Shown here piece after piece: positions 8,811 to 17,403 of a stretch of 30,427 bases of DNA. Source of the stretch: DATGSL01 sp964645585 (GTDB lineage Bacteria > Verrucomicrobiota > Verrucomicrobiia > Opitutales > T3Sed10-336); NCBI GenBank assembly GCA_964645585.1, contig CAZYAN010000047.1, positions 1 through 30,427 on the forward strand. The letters run 5' to 3'. How positions within the stretch are numbered: position 1 is the first letter of the stretch; each line of letters begins with the position of its first letter. The position numbers were made by a program, and so were the translations under genes. Under the pieces are notes generated by a model that saw nothing but the letters and a program-made list of their open reading frames with translations, had not been told where the DNA came from and did not search any database.

Positions 8811-9209
8811 GCATCTCAGAATACTTTTGCAGCGGAAAAGCGGCAAGGGGGTTGTCTTGCATCCCCTCCTCGGCGACCTTACCAAAACAGGAAAAACCCC
8901 GACTTTTCACAAGCCGTCTGGGGTCGCTCATTTCAATGCTGTACCGCTAGTTTGCTGCAATCTCCGGGTTTTCGAAGCTTCGAATCCCGCGACCGGGCGC
9001 CAGTGGTTCCAGCGCTTCTTGACCATGGTTTCTCCGATCCGCGCCCGACCGCGTTCCCCGAGCCTCCCGTCCTCCATTTTCAGAGGCAAGACGACAAGAA
9101 GGAACAATCGGACGGTTGCGCGATCCAAAGCGGGCCGCCGAATTTGCCGATTCTTCCTCCGCGCCGCCGTGCTTGCCTTCCGCCGGCGATCGCGGTGACA
9201 TGACCTCCC
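8811..9209. other. divergent intergenic region
   Basis: This 399-base gap separates the minus-strand VWA/tubulin-like operon from the plus-strand uracil-DNA glycosylase gene. Apart from the candidate promoter next to 8810 it holds a short inverted repeat at 8891-8908 (GAAAA/TTTTC). No open frame in it looks coding; the ones that exist run through from gene antisense strands. No RNA gene was recognised. Confidence 0.5.
8818..8846 (-). promoter_or_regulatory. candidate promoter of the VWA/tubulin-like operon
   Basis: On the minus strand, TTGCCG (8846-8841) and TATTCT (8823-8818) are 17 bases apart, each matching four of six consensus positions. Transcription would start about at 8811, right at the ATG at 8810, giving a leaderless message. 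The spacing supports it; the hexamers are imperfect. Confidence 0.3.
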
Positions 9210-9953
9210 ATGCGCGCCGTTTCCGCCAGTTCTCGTTCTGTAGATTTACTGATTGCCGCCGCTTCGCGTTTGCGGGCCGACATTCAGCCGCTGAAATTCT
9301 CCAGTCCGGTCACCCACGTTTACAATCCCCTCGACTACGCCTGGGAGACTCATAAGCAGTACCTTCGCCGTTTCGGCGACGATGGCAAACGGGTCGTGTT
9401 TGTTGGAATGAACCCAGGACCGTGGGGAATGGTGCAAACCGGCGTCCCCTTTGGTGAAATTCAAGCCGTGAAAGACTGGCTCGGCATCGCGGGTAACATC
9501 CGGCGTCCCGCATCAGAACATCCGAAGCGGCCGGTTCAGGGATTTGACTGCACGCGCAGGGAAATCAGCGGTCAGCGCCTCTGGGGCTTATTCGCGGATC
9601 GCTTCGGAAAACCGGAAGCGTTCTTCCGCGAGCATTTTGTCGTCAACTACTGCCCGCTCGCGTTCCTTGAGGAGACCGGACGGAATCGCACACCCGACAA
9701 ACTCCCCGCCGACGAACTCCGGCCGGTTTATGAAGCGTGCGACCGTCATCTCTTGGAAGTCATCAAAATTTTCCAGCCGGAATGGCTGATCGGCGTGGGA
9801 GCGTTCGCCGAAACCCGCTGCATGGTTGCATCGGAAACGCTCACCGGGATTCGCGTCGGACGCATCCTCCATCCGAGCCCGGCCAGTCCGGTCGCGAATC
9901 GGGGCTGGGCCGAAGCCGCCACGCGCCAGCTCGAAGAACTCTTGGTGTGGTGA
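9210..9953 (+). CDS. SMUG1-type uracil-DNA glycosylase
   Basis: This 247-residue protein belongs to the uracil-DNA glycosylase superfamily, SMUG branch, which removes uracil (and some oxidised pyrimidines) from DNA to start base excision repair. Motif 1 is GMNPGPWGMVQTGVPFG (66-82), nearly identical to the SMUG1 signature, with Asn68 the expected catalytic residue. A conserved NYCPL follows at 146-150, and motif 2, HPSPASP, at 221-227 supplies the His and the DNA-intercalating loop. The upstream NPLDYAWETHKQY (39-51) is also typical. Length fits the family. It stands alone, divergent from the operon on its left and 126 bases before the bifunctional nuclease gene. Confidence 0.93.
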   Translation: MRAVSASSRSVDLLIAAASRLRADIQPLKFSSPVTHVYNPLDYAWETHKQYLRRFGDDGKRVVFVGMNPGPWGMVQTGVPFGEIQAVKDWLGIAGNIRRPASEHPKRPVQGFDCTRREISGQRLWGLFADRFGKPEAFFREHFVVNYCPLAFLEETGRNRTPDKLPADELRPVYEACDRHLLEVIKIFQPEWLIGVGAFAETRCMVASETLTGIRVGRILHPSPASPVANRGWAEAATRQLEELLVW

Positions 9954-9962
9954 GGAGTCGCT

Positions 9963-9993
9963 ATTGGTTATGGGTTATCTGTTATCGGTTATC
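9963..9993 (+). repeat. degenerate heptamer tandem repeat
   Basis: Four and a half copies of a seven-base unit (ATTGGTT, ATGGGTT, ATCTGTT, ATCGGTT, ATC) follow directly after the glycosylase stop codon. The same GGTTATT-type unit occurs at 18781. Confidence 0.75.
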
Positions 9994-10043
9994 AGGAAGA
10001 CGGCGCTCCGAAATACCGAAATTCCGAATTCAACCCAATCGTC

Positions 10044-10073
10044 TTGCGACAGTCCCTGACTCTACGCTACTAT
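10044..10073 (+). promoter_or_regulatory. candidate promoter, possibly leaderless
   Basis: TTGCGA (10044-10049) and TACTAT (10068-10073) are 18 bases apart and lie directly before the ATG at 10080, which has no Shine-Dalgarno. Transcription would start at or next to the start codon. Confidence 0.3.
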
Positions 10074-10079
10074 TCTGAC

Positions 10080-10544
10080 ATGAAGAACGACGTGATTGAG
10101 GTGGGCATCAAAGGGGTCATGCCTACCGCGAATGGCTGTGCCATCTTTCTCGGCCATTCGGATAAGACCTTTGTGATCTATGTCGACCACAACATCGGCA
10201 CAGCGATCTCAATGACGCTGAACTCCGTCAAGAAGGAGCGCCCGCTTACACACGACCTGATCGGCAACATCTTTCTCGGTCTCGGCGTCGAGGTCAGCCG
10301 CGTCGTCATCAACGACGTCCGCGACGGCACGTTCTACGCCCGCCTCCTTCTCTCCATGAAGAATGAGCTCGGAACGAAACTTGTTGAAGTCGATGCCCGC
10401 CCCAGCGACTCGATGGTTCTTGCGCTCCAGCAAGAAAAACCGATTCTCGTCGCCCGCGAGGTAATGGATTCCGTGGAAGACATGACCGAGGTCCTGGAGC
10501 GAATTCTCAAACAGCAAAACGAAGCTTCCGGCGAAGAAGAATAA
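10080..10544 (+). CDS. bifunctional nuclease family protein (BFN/DUF151)
   Basis: The 154-residue product matches the bifunctional nuclease (DUF151) family, whose plant and bacterial members have reported DNase/RNase activity. The characteristic order is visible: an N-terminal strand (VIEVGIKGVMPTANGCAIFL), PLTHDLIGNIFLGLGVEVSRVVINDVRDGTFYARL in the middle, and the diagnostic VDARPSDSMVLAL (113-125), then an acidic tail rich in Glu. ATG 10080 was chosen because homologs begin close to this point; a TTG at 10044 in the same frame would add 12 residues that overlap the candidate promoter. The dihydrouridine synthase gene follows 40 bases downstream in the same direction. Cellular role in this organism is unknown. 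Confidence 0.9.
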   Translation: MKNDVIEVGIKGVMPTANGCAIFLGHSDKTFVIYVDHNIGTAISMTLNSVKKERPLTHDLIGNIFLGLGVEVSRVVINDVRDGTFYARLLLSMKNELGTKLVEVDARPSDSMVLALQQEKPILVAREVMDSVEDMTEVLERILKQQNEASGEEE

Positions 10545-10584
10545 CTTCCGCCGATCGCCTTCCCGCGCTCGCCTCCCGCCACAG

Positions 10585-11646
10585 ATGCCCGTTCTCTCTT
10601 CGTTTGCGCAACCGCTTCCCGCGCCAATGAAAACCGGCCTGCCCGTGAGCGCTCTCGCTCCGATGCAGGATGTCACCGACCTGCCGTTTATGGAGGTCAT
10701 GGGGCATTACGGCGCGCCCGATTACTTTTTTACCGAGTTCTTTCGCGTGCATGCGGCCTCCCGCGTGGAACCGCACATTTTGCGCTCGATCACAGAGAAC
10801 CGAACCGGCCGGCCTGTCTTCGCGCAGTTGATCGGCGAAGCGCCCGACGACCTGATCCGGACGGTTCGCGAACTGGAGCGCTACCCGATTGCCGGCATCG
10901 ACCTGAACATGGGCTGCCCGGCACCAAAAGTGTACAAGAAGAACGTCGGCGGCGGGCTGCTTCGCGATGTCCAGAAAGTCGACGAACTGCTCGGCATTCT
11001 GCGGGAGTCCATTCAAGGACTGTTCACCGTCAAGATGCGGATCGGTTTCGACAGCACCGAAAACTTCGAACCGCTCCTCGCGCTGATCGACAAACACCGG
11101 GTCGACCTTCTCAGTCTGCACGGCCGCACCGTGAAAGAAAGCTACCGCAGCGAGGTTCACTACGACTTCATCACACGAGCCGTCGAGGCCCTTTCCTGCC
11201 CGGTGCTCGCCAATGGCAACATTACCTCGGCAAAAAAGGGGTTTGCGGTTCTGGCGGAAACCAAAGCGGCGGGCTTGATGATCGGACGCACCGCCATCCG
11301 CAATCCGTGGATCTTTCGCCAGATCCGAGAAATCGGCGCGAATCAGCCGATGTTCCGACCGACGCTCGCCAATGTTCGCGCTTATATTTCCCGTTTATAC
11401 AATGCAACACGCACGCCAGACATCCCCGAACGCGCGCACGTCAGCAAAATGAAGAAATACCTCAACTTCATTGGTCAAAGTGTCGACGCCGAAGGCGCCT
11501 TTTTGTACGAAATGCGGCGCGCCCAGACAGAGGCGGAGCTGTTTACCGTCTGCGACCGCCACCTGCTGGCCGACGGCGACCGCCCTTTCGCTGATGAGCC
11601 CTACGACGGCGTCATCGCCCGCCCCAACTGCGAAACGCCGGCATAA
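10585..11646 (+). CDS. dus: tRNA-dihydrouridine synthase
   Basis: This FMN-dependent enzyme reduces uridine to dihydrouridine in tRNA D-loops. The 353-residue protein shows the family hallmarks: ALAPMQDVTDLPF (23-35) at the FMN site, QLIGEAPDD (81-89), and the catalytic segment GIDLNMGCPAPKV, in which Cys111 is the proton donor. Later come the Lys of VKMRIGF, LSLHGRT and the phosphate-binding IGRTAIRNPW. ATG 10627 (MKTGLPVSALAPMQD) is an alternative start that would remove 14 poorly conserved residues. It follows the bifunctional nuclease gene by 40 bases and may be co-transcribed with it. Which Dus subfamily (A, B or C) it represents cannot be fixed by eye; DusB-like is most likely. Confidence 0.93.
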   Translation: MPVLSSFAQPLPAPMKTGLPVSALAPMQDVTDLPFMEVMGHYGAPDYFFTEFFRVHAASRVEPHILRSITENRTGRPVFAQLIGEAPDDLIRTVRELERYPIAGIDLNMGCPAPKVYKKNVGGGLLRDVQKVDELLGILRESIQGLFTVKMRIGFDSTENFEPLLALIDKHRVDLLSLHGRTVKESYRSEVHYDFITRAVEALSCPVLANGNITSAKKGFAVLAETKAAGLMIGRTAIRNPWIFRQIREIGANQPMFRPTLANVRAYISRLYNATRTPDIPERAHVSKMKKYLNFIGQSVDAEGAFLYEMRRAQTEAELFTVCDRHLLADGDRPFADEPYDGVIARPNCETPA

Positions 11647-11679
11647 CGAAACGCTCTTCACGCCCTTCGTGTTTTTTTT
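11646..11679 (+). terminator. possible intrinsic terminator after dus
   Basis: Immediately after the dus stop, ACGAA (11646-11650) can pair with TTCGT (11666-11670), or alternatively CACG with CGTG around a five-base loop, followed by eight T residues (11672-11679). The stems are short, so strength is doubtful, but the T tract and position fit. Confidence 0.4.
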
Positions 11680-11968
11680 CCGCGGGCGCGCTCGTCAGAG
11701 TGTGAAATCACGAAGAAAGAGCAGCAGGGGCGCAAGCCGTCGTGCGCCGGGTTTAATTAACCATGAAGGCCCCAGATACCGCAAAGGAATGCCTTGGCAC
11801 CCCGACCTTCCGTTGAACCCTTCCGTCGTTGATCAACAGTAACCGCGACCCTCCATACCTTGCGGTCATCGCGGTGTTGCCTCAGCCACCGTTTTCCTCT
11901 GTCTCGCAGAGGATCCGAAAGAGGAAATAAATAATACTTCTTTCGCTTTCCGCTTTCCGCTTTTCTTC
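11647..11968. other. convergent intergenic region with inverted repeat
   Basis: This 322-base gap lies between the converging dus and purF genes. It holds a terminator-like element and an imperfect palindrome at its left end (described separately). The rest, 11725-11968, includes a pyrimidine-rich stretch just after the purF stop, and no credible open frame or RNA gene was seen. Confidence 0.5.
11653..11722. repeat. imperfect palindrome of nonamer repeats
   Basis: The left arm (11653-11679, containing CTTCGTG-type units with nine-base spacing) is roughly repeated in reverse complement at 11704-11722 (GAAATCACGAAGAAAGAGC). Similar palindromic nonamer islands occur at 21885 and 28386. Confidence 0.5.
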
Positions 11969-13885
11969 TCAGTAGCTTCGTCCTTCCTGCTCTTCGTAAT
12001 AATTGACGAAGGCCTGGTTCAGAACCCGGAAGCCGCCGGGAGTCGGATAATTGCCGGTGAAATACCAGTCACCGCGGTGATTCGGGAGCGAATTGTGGAG
12101 CGATTCTATCGTCTGGAAGATCAACTGCACTTCGCCATTCCAATCGGGGAGTCGCGGAGTGATCAGCTCGGCGATCTTGCTGGAAATTTCGGTCGGAGTA
12201 AACGAATCGTATACTCGGCGCACGACATTCGTCTGCTCGGTGACCGGACGCCCCAGCTGCGCCTTGCATTCTTCGTAAACTTCGTGCAACACGTCTTCCA
12301 TTCCGCGCTCGTTCAGCAGCGCGACCGCCGCTTCAAACGCCACGAACTTCCTCATCTCCGACATGTCGATCCCGTAACAGTCGGGATAGCGGATTTGCGG
12401 TGCTGTTGACACGATAATGATTTTCTTCGGTTTCAGGCGGGACAGCATCTTCAAGATCGATCTCCTGAGCGTTGTGCCCCGCACGATCGAATCATCAATA
12501 CAGACCAGCGTGTCCTTGCCCGGGCGGACGGTGCCGTAGCTGACATCGTACACATGCGAAACCAGCTCTTTCCGCCCTTTTTCCTGGCTGATGAAGGTCC
12601 GAAGCTTGATATCCTTGATCGTCACCTTCTCGCCAACCGGCCAGTTGTTCATGATCAGCGTATCGAGCAGTTCCCCGGTGACCTTGCCTTCGCAGGCCGC
12701 TTGAAGGATTTGTGTCTTCACCTGCTCCCGGCGGATCAAGCGCAGCTTCTCCATCATTCCGAAATACGCGGTCTCGGCAGTATTTGGAATGAAGCTGAAA
12801 ACCGCGTGATCCAGGTCGTGGTCGATCGCTTCGAGAATCTGTCCGCAAAGCGATGCCCCCAAGGCTTTGCGCTCGCGGTAGATTTCCGGATCATTCCCGC
12901 GCGAAAAATAAATGCGTTCAAAGGTGCACGAAGTGCGTTCGCACGGCTCGCGAAAAATCTCTTCGCGAAACGTGCCGTCGCGCTTGATGACCACGGCATG
13001 ACCCGGCCTCACTTCATTAACCTGATCGGCTTCGATATCAAAACCGGTCATCAGGGCCACCCGCTCCGAGGCAAACGCGACAACTTCATCGTCCCGAAAG
13101 TAATAGCACGGACGAATGCCGTTCGGATCGCGGATCGCAAACATGTCGCCGTTGCCGATCAAACCGGCGACCGCATACCCGCCGTCCCATCGGCGCGACG
13201 CGCGCTGCAGCACCGCAACCGGATCGAGCCGCTCGCTGATCTCCTTGGCGATATCCCGGCCGAGAAGCCCCTGCCCGCGGATCTCATGATACAGGCGATC
13301 ATGCTCCTCATCCAAATCGAACCCGATCTTTTCCAGCAAGGTCTGGGTGTCGGAACTGAAGATCGGGTGCTGACCATTCTCAATCAGCATCTGGTTCAGT
13401 TCGCCGGTGTTTGTCAGATTAAAGTTCCCGGCGAGAAGCAAATTTTTCGTCGGCCAATTGTTCCGGCGAAAATACGGGTGACACGCGCTGGTGCTGTAGC
13501 CGCCAAACGTCCCGTAGCGCAGGTGACCGAGATAGATCTCGGCCGCGAACTCGAAATGCTCCTTCACGCTCTTGGCTGAATCAGGGTCAATGACACCCCG
13601 TTCGACCAGCTTATTGTAGTTCTTAAGCGCCTTCGTGAAAATCCGGTCGAGGGAATTCACCTTCACGTTTCGTTCGCGAAACATGTACGGTTTGCCAGGC
13701 GGCATATCGAACTTCAATGCGGCGATCCCCGCGCCATCCTGCCCGCGGTTGTGCTGCTTCTCCATCAGGAGAAATAGCTTGTCGAATCCATACAGACAGC
13801 TGCCGTATTTTTCCCGGTAGTAGTCAAGAGGCTTCAGGAGCCGGATCATTGCGATCCCGCATTCGTGTTTGATCGGATCACTCAT
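11969..13885 (-). CDS. purF: amidophosphoribosyltransferase, long Bacteroidetes/PVC type
   Basis: This enzyme transfers ammonia from glutamine to PRPP to make 5-phosphoribosylamine, the first committed step of purine synthesis. The class II glutamine amidotransferase domain begins at HECGIA (7-12); Cys9 is the nucleophile and needs removal of an eight-residue propeptide. HNRGQDGAG (45-53), LGHLRYGT and DPNGIRP follow. The phosphoribosyltransferase domain has FIPNTAETAYFGM and the PRPP loop VCIDDSIVRGTT (461-472). At 638 residues it is about 150 longer than classical PurF, with an insertion at ~382-445 and a C-terminal extension of ~100 residues. It lies 56 bases after purL at the end of the purSQLF operon. 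Some relatives of this long form coexist with a classical PurF, so the exact role is slightly uncertain. Confidence 0.92.
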   Translation of the reverse strand: MSDPIKHECGIAMIRLLKPLDYYREKYGSCLYGFDKLFLLMEKQHNRGQDGAGIAALKFDMPPGKPYMFRERNVKVNSLDRIFTKALKNYNKLVERGVIDPDSAKSVKEHFEFAAEIYLGHLRYGTFGGYSTSACHPYFRRNNWPTKNLLLAGNFNLTNTGELNQMLIENGQHPIFSSDTQTLLEKIGFDLDEEHDRLYHEIRGQGLLGRDIAKEISERLDPVAVLQRASRRWDGGYAVAGLIGNGDMFAIRDPNGIRPCYYFRDDEVVAFASERVALMTGFDIEADQVNEVRPGHAVVIKRDGTFREEIFREPCERTSCTFERIYFSRGNDPEIYRERKALGASLCGQILEAIDHDLDHAVFSFIPNTAETAYFGMMEKLRLIRREQVKTQILQAACEGKVTGELLDTLIMNNWPVGEKVTIKDIKLRTFISQEKGRKELVSHVYDVSYGTVRPGKDTLVCIDDSIVRGTTLRRSILKMLSRLKPKKIIIVSTAPQIRYPDCYGIDMSEMRKFVAFEAAVALLNERGMEDVLHEVYEECKAQLGRPVTEQTNVVRRVYDSFTPTEISSKIAELITPRLPDWNGEVQLIFQTIESLHNSLPNHRGDWYFTGNYPTPGGFRVLNQAFVNYYEEQEGRSY

Positions 13886-13941
13886 TCACTTCAACCCAGG
13901 CGTCGGAAAACCCAGTTTACCTGCTTTTCGAACAGCGCAAC

Positions 13942-16245
13942 TCAATCGAGGCCTGGACGGCTCATCTTTTTTTCAATGGACGTTTCCCAAAGCTCTCGCA
14001 GCTCGGCAACCGGCCACTCGACATGGATGTTCCGCCCGTCCAGGGAAAGCGACAGCGCCGGCTGTTCCGTGACAATCCCGATCACCGCCGCCGGAACGCC
14101 GCCTTTCTTCGCGGCCTCCAGCACCGGTGTCACATCGACCCGGTCGACCGCCAAAAGGATCCTGCCCTGACTCTCCCCAAAACAGAGCGCATCCAGTCGC
14201 GCCCCTTCCGGCAGATTTTTGAGATGCAATTCCGCGCCCAAGGCAGTGTCGCCGAAAAGCATTTCCGCCACCCCCACCAGGAGGCCGCCCTCGGAAAGGT
14301 CGTGCGCCGCTCCGACACGCCCTGCCCGGATTTGATCGCGGACGAAATCGTGAACGCTCTTCTCCTTCGCCAAATCGATCGCCGGCGGCGAACCGGTCTT
14401 CAAGCCGTGAATGATCTTGAGATACTGGCTCGCGCCGATCTCTTCCGGATAGCCCCCGACCAGAATCAGCGATTCCATCGGGCCGCGACAGAACTGCCGC
14501 GTAATATGCTCTTCCTTTTCGATTAAGCCCGCGACGGAAACAACCGGTGTCGGGTCGATCGCGCCCGAGGCGTTTTCGTTATATAAACTGACATTGCCAC
14601 CGACGACCGGAACATCGAAAAACCGGCACGCGTCCGAAAGGCCCCGAACGGATTCCTTTAATGTATAAAAGACTTCGGGCTTGTACGGATTGCCGAAATT
14701 GAGGTTGTCGGTCATCGCGAGCGGAACGGCTCCGCTGCAAGCGAGGTTGCGCAGTGCCTCAGCCATCGCGATCAGACCGCCGCGATACGGATCGAGGTAG
14801 CAGTAGCGTCCGTTGCAGTCGTTCGTGATCGCGATAAATTTCTCCTGATCGCCAACCCGCAGCCGGACAACGGCCGCATCGCTTCCTGGTTCGACGACGG
14901 TATTGGCCTGAACCATGTGATCGTATTGCCGATACACCCACCGCTTCGATGCAATCGTCGGATCGCCAAGCAATTTGGGCAGGGCTTCCACAAGACCGGC
15001 ATCGTCCAGGTCGCCCAGGCTGCTCAATTTCCAGGCGCGCGCGCTCTCAATATGAGCCGGCTCCTTCGCCTCCCGCTGGTAGAGCGGCCCTTCCTCCGTC
15101 AGCGCGAGCGCGGGAATGTCAGCGACGACGGTCCCGCCGTGGCGCACGACCATCCGATCGCCTTCAGTCACTTGTCCAATTTCGACCGCGTGCAAATCCC
15201 ACTTTTCGAAAATCGCCTTGATCTCCGCCTCGCGTCCTTTTTGCACGATGACGAGCATCCGCTCCTGGCTTTCGGACAGCATGATCTCGTAGGAATTCAT
15301 GTGCGCCTCACGCTGCGGCACCCGGTCGAGATCGATCTCGATGCCCGTTCGGCCGCGTCCCGCGGTTTCACAGGTCGAACAGGTCAGTCCGGCGGCCCCC
15401 ATGTCCTGGATGCCGACAACCAGCCCCGGAACGTCCATCATCTCAAGGCACGCTTCAAGGAGCAGCTTCTCCATGAACGGATCGCCTTTTTGAACAGCCG
15501 GACGGTCCGCCTGGCTCTCCTCGCTCAGCTCACGCGACGCAAAACTGGCACCGCCGAGACCATCGCGTCCCGTCGCCGCGCCGACGTAGAAGACCGGGTT
15601 GCCGACACCTCTCGCGGCGCCAAGCTTGATCTGGTCATGGCGAAGAACGCCGAGACAGAGCGCGTTGACGAGCGGATTGCCGTCATACGACTCGTCGAAA
15701 TAAATGTCGCCGGCGACCGTCGGTATGCCGATGCAATTCCCGTAATGGGCGATCCCGGAAACGACGCCGCGGAAAAGGCGCTTGACGTTCTCCGAGTCGA
15801 GTTCCCCGAACCGGAGCGAGTTCGTCAGCAGCACCGGCCGGGCGCCCATCGTGAAGATGTCGCGGATGATTCCGCCGACGCCGGTTGCCGCGCCTTCGAA
15901 CGGCTCCACCGCGCTCGGGTGATTGTGCGACTCGATTTTGAATGAAATCGCCCAGCCGTCGCCGATGTCGACGATCCCGGCGTTTTCTTCCCCGGCCTTC
16001 ACCAGCACCTTGCCGTAGCCGGCGCTGGTGTCCTGTTTCTCAACAGGAAATGTCTTCAGGACCGGTTTCGAGTTTTTGTAGGAGCAGTGCTCTGACCACA
16101 TCACTCCGAAGATACCGAGCTCGGTGAGGTTGGGTTCGCGCCCGAGGATTTTGACGATCTTGTCGTATTCCTCGGGAAGGAGGCCGTGTTTTTCAATCAG
16201 TTCCGGCGTGATCGGAACATTGAGGACCGAATCGGGATTGGACAT
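13942..16245 (-). CDS. purL: phosphoribosylformylglycinamidine synthase subunit PurL
   Basis: The large, ATP-dependent subunit of FGAM synthase converts FGAR to FGAM with ammonia delivered by PurQ. The 767-residue size and sequence are those of small PurL, which works with separate PurS and PurQ, both encoded upstream. Visible motifs are VMWSEHCSYKNSK (48-60) and KIESHNHPSAVEPFEGAATGVGGI (103-126) with the active-site histidines, VGIQDMGAAGLTCS, GSDAAVVRL, and GGNVSLYNE. ATG 16245 was taken as the start because homologs begin close to here; an in-frame ATG at 16296 would add 17 residues. Neither has a strong ribosome site. The gap to purQ is 129 bases. Confidence 0.95.
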   Translation of the reverse strand: MSNPDSVLNVPITPELIEKHGLLPEEYDKIVKILGREPNLTELGIFGVMWSEHCSYKNSKPVLKTFPVEKQDTSAGYGKVLVKAGEENAGIVDIGDGWAISFKIESHNHPSAVEPFEGAATGVGGIIRDIFTMGARPVLLTNSLRFGELDSENVKRLFRGVVSGIAHYGNCIGIPTVAGDIYFDESYDGNPLVNALCLGVLRHDQIKLGAARGVGNPVFYVGAATGRDGLGGASFASRELSEESQADRPAVQKGDPFMEKLLLEACLEMMDVPGLVVGIQDMGAAGLTCSTCETAGRGRTGIEIDLDRVPQREAHMNSYEIMLSESQERMLVIVQKGREAEIKAIFEKWDLHAVEIGQVTEGDRMVVRHGGTVVADIPALALTEEGPLYQREAKEPAHIESARAWKLSSLGDLDDAGLVEALPKLLGDPTIASKRWVYRQYDHMVQANTVVEPGSDAAVVRLRVGDQEKFIAITNDCNGRYCYLDPYRGGLIAMAEALRNLACSGAVPLAMTDNLNFGNPYKPEVFYTLKESVRGLSDACRFFDVPVVGGNVSLYNENASGAIDPTPVVSVAGLIEKEEHITRQFCRGPMESLILVGGYPEEIGASQYLKIIHGLKTGSPPAIDLAKEKSVHDFVRDQIRAGRVGAAHDLSEGGLLVGVAEMLFGDTALGAELHLKNLPEGARLDALCFGESQGRILLAVDRVDVTPVLEAAKKGGVPAAVIGIVTEQPALSLSLDGRNIHVEWPVAELRELWETSIEKKMSRPGLD

Positions 16246-16374
16246 GGGTTCGGACGAGTCAGTGAGAATTGTCGATGGCGATTGGCCGGCGCGCATGGCC
16301 CGGCCTGTGGTTAGTCGTTCGATAAAATCGCGGGCTGGTGAGAAGAAACGGCACGGGCGCTCTTGAACAAACCT

Positions 16375-17070
16375 TTACGAGACGGTCGCGGCGATCCGCA
16401 AGACCGCCCGGAGGACCTTCAAGCCGTCCTGGCTCGGATGGATCCGTTCGACGGCGCGCTCCGGGTGCGGCATCATGCCGAAGACATTGCCCGCCTCGTT
16501 GCGAATCCCGGCGATGTTGTTCATCGAGCCGTTCAGGCAAACACCGGAGGGGACTTCGCCATTGCTGTCGCAGTAGCGGAACAGCACCTGACCGTTATCC
16601 TCGAGGCGGGAGAGGCCCTCCTCGTCGATGCGGTAATTCCCTTCACCGTGGGCGATCGGCAGCCGGACGACCTTCCCAACGGTGTCGGGGTTGAACGTCT
16701 CGGTCGACGGCTCGACAGCCAGCGGCGCGGTTTCGCACCGAAATTCGAGCGTGCGGTTTCTGATCAACGCGCCGGGAAGAAGGCCGATTTCACAAAGGAT
16801 TTGGAAACCGTTGCAAATCCCTAAAACCAGACCGCCCCGTTCCGCGTGCGCCCGCACCGCCTCAATCACCGGAGAAAACCGGGCGATCGCGCCGGTGCGC
16901 AGGTAGTCGCCAAAGGAAAACCCGCCGGGGAGAACAACGAGATCGGCCGCACCGAGATCGGTTTCCTTATGCCAAACCAGGCGCGTCGGCAGACCGAGGA
17001 CCCTCCCGAAGGCGTTGACGGCGTCTTGGTCGCAGTTCGAACCGGGAAATTGAAGAACGGCAATGTTCAT
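16375..17070 (-). CDS. purQ: phosphoribosylformylglycinamidine synthase subunit PurQ
   Basis: This is the glutaminase subunit of FGAM synthase, 231 residues from ATG 17070. It starts with the typical MNIAVLQFPGSNCDQD; a frame extending to 17106 adds an unlikely leader. It is a class I glutamine amidotransferase with the triad Cys86 (LGICNGFQ), His202 and Glu204 (MMPHPERAVE). VLPGGFSFGDYLR (47-59) and AHGEGNY (140-146) are further signatures. It produces ammonia for PurL and needs PurS for complex formation; both genes flank it in the same operon, purS 93 bases upstream. Confidence 0.96.
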   Translation of the reverse strand: MNIAVLQFPGSNCDQDAVNAFGRVLGLPTRLVWHKETDLGAADLVVLPGGFSFGDYLRTGAIARFSPVIEAVRAHAERGGLVLGICNGFQILCEIGLLPGALIRNRTLEFRCETAPLAVEPSTETFNPDTVGKVVRLPIAHGEGNYRIDEEGLSRLEDNGQVLFRYCDSNGEVPSGVCLNGSMNNIAGIRNEAGNVFGMMPHPERAVERIHPSQDGLKVLRAVLRIAATVS

Positions 17071-17163
17071 AGGCGAAAACGGAAGCAGAAAACAGGAACC
17101 CGGCAACGCGCGAGATGAATTCGCCCGAATCCGATCGGGGAAATCTCAACCGCGCAAGCGGAT

Positions 17164-17403
17164 TCAACCCAGCTCATACCGGTAATCCTCAATGACCGGG
17201 TTGCTCAGCAAATCCCGGCAGATGCGGTCGAGCGACTCGCGGAACTCCGGCGAATCCTCCCCGTCAATCTCGATGTCGATCACCTTGCCAATCCTGACGC
17301 TTTTCAGGCCCTCAAAGCCAAGGCTGCCCATCGCATGGCTGACGGCGGCCCCTTGCGGATCGAGCACGTTCTTCTTCGGTGTGACGAATACGGTTACTTT
17401 CAC
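17164..17403 (-). CDS. purS: phosphoribosylformylglycinamidine synthase subunit PurS
   Basis: The small bridging subunit of FGAM synthase holds PurL and PurQ together. From the GTG at 17403 the product has 79 residues and begins MKVTVFVTPKKNVLDPQG, the classic PurS start; VRIGKVIDIEIDG and CRDLLSNPVIEDYRYEL complete the family pattern. ATG 17427 and TTG 17445 lie in the same frame and would add 8 or 14 residues without homolog support, although a G-rich stretch precedes the ATG. It is the first gene of the purS-purQ-purL-purF operon. A TTGACG hexamer at 17445-17440 could be its -35 element, but the matching -10 is poor. Confidence 0.9.
   Translation of the reverse strand: MKVTVFVTPKKNVLDPQGAAVSHAMGSLGFEGLKSVRIGKVIDIEIDGEDSPEFRESLDRICRDLLSNPVIEDYRYELG

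Noticed and set aside
14917..15945. 342-residue plus-strand open frame opposite purL
   Set aside because: Lies wholly inside purL on the other strand and shows no family pattern.
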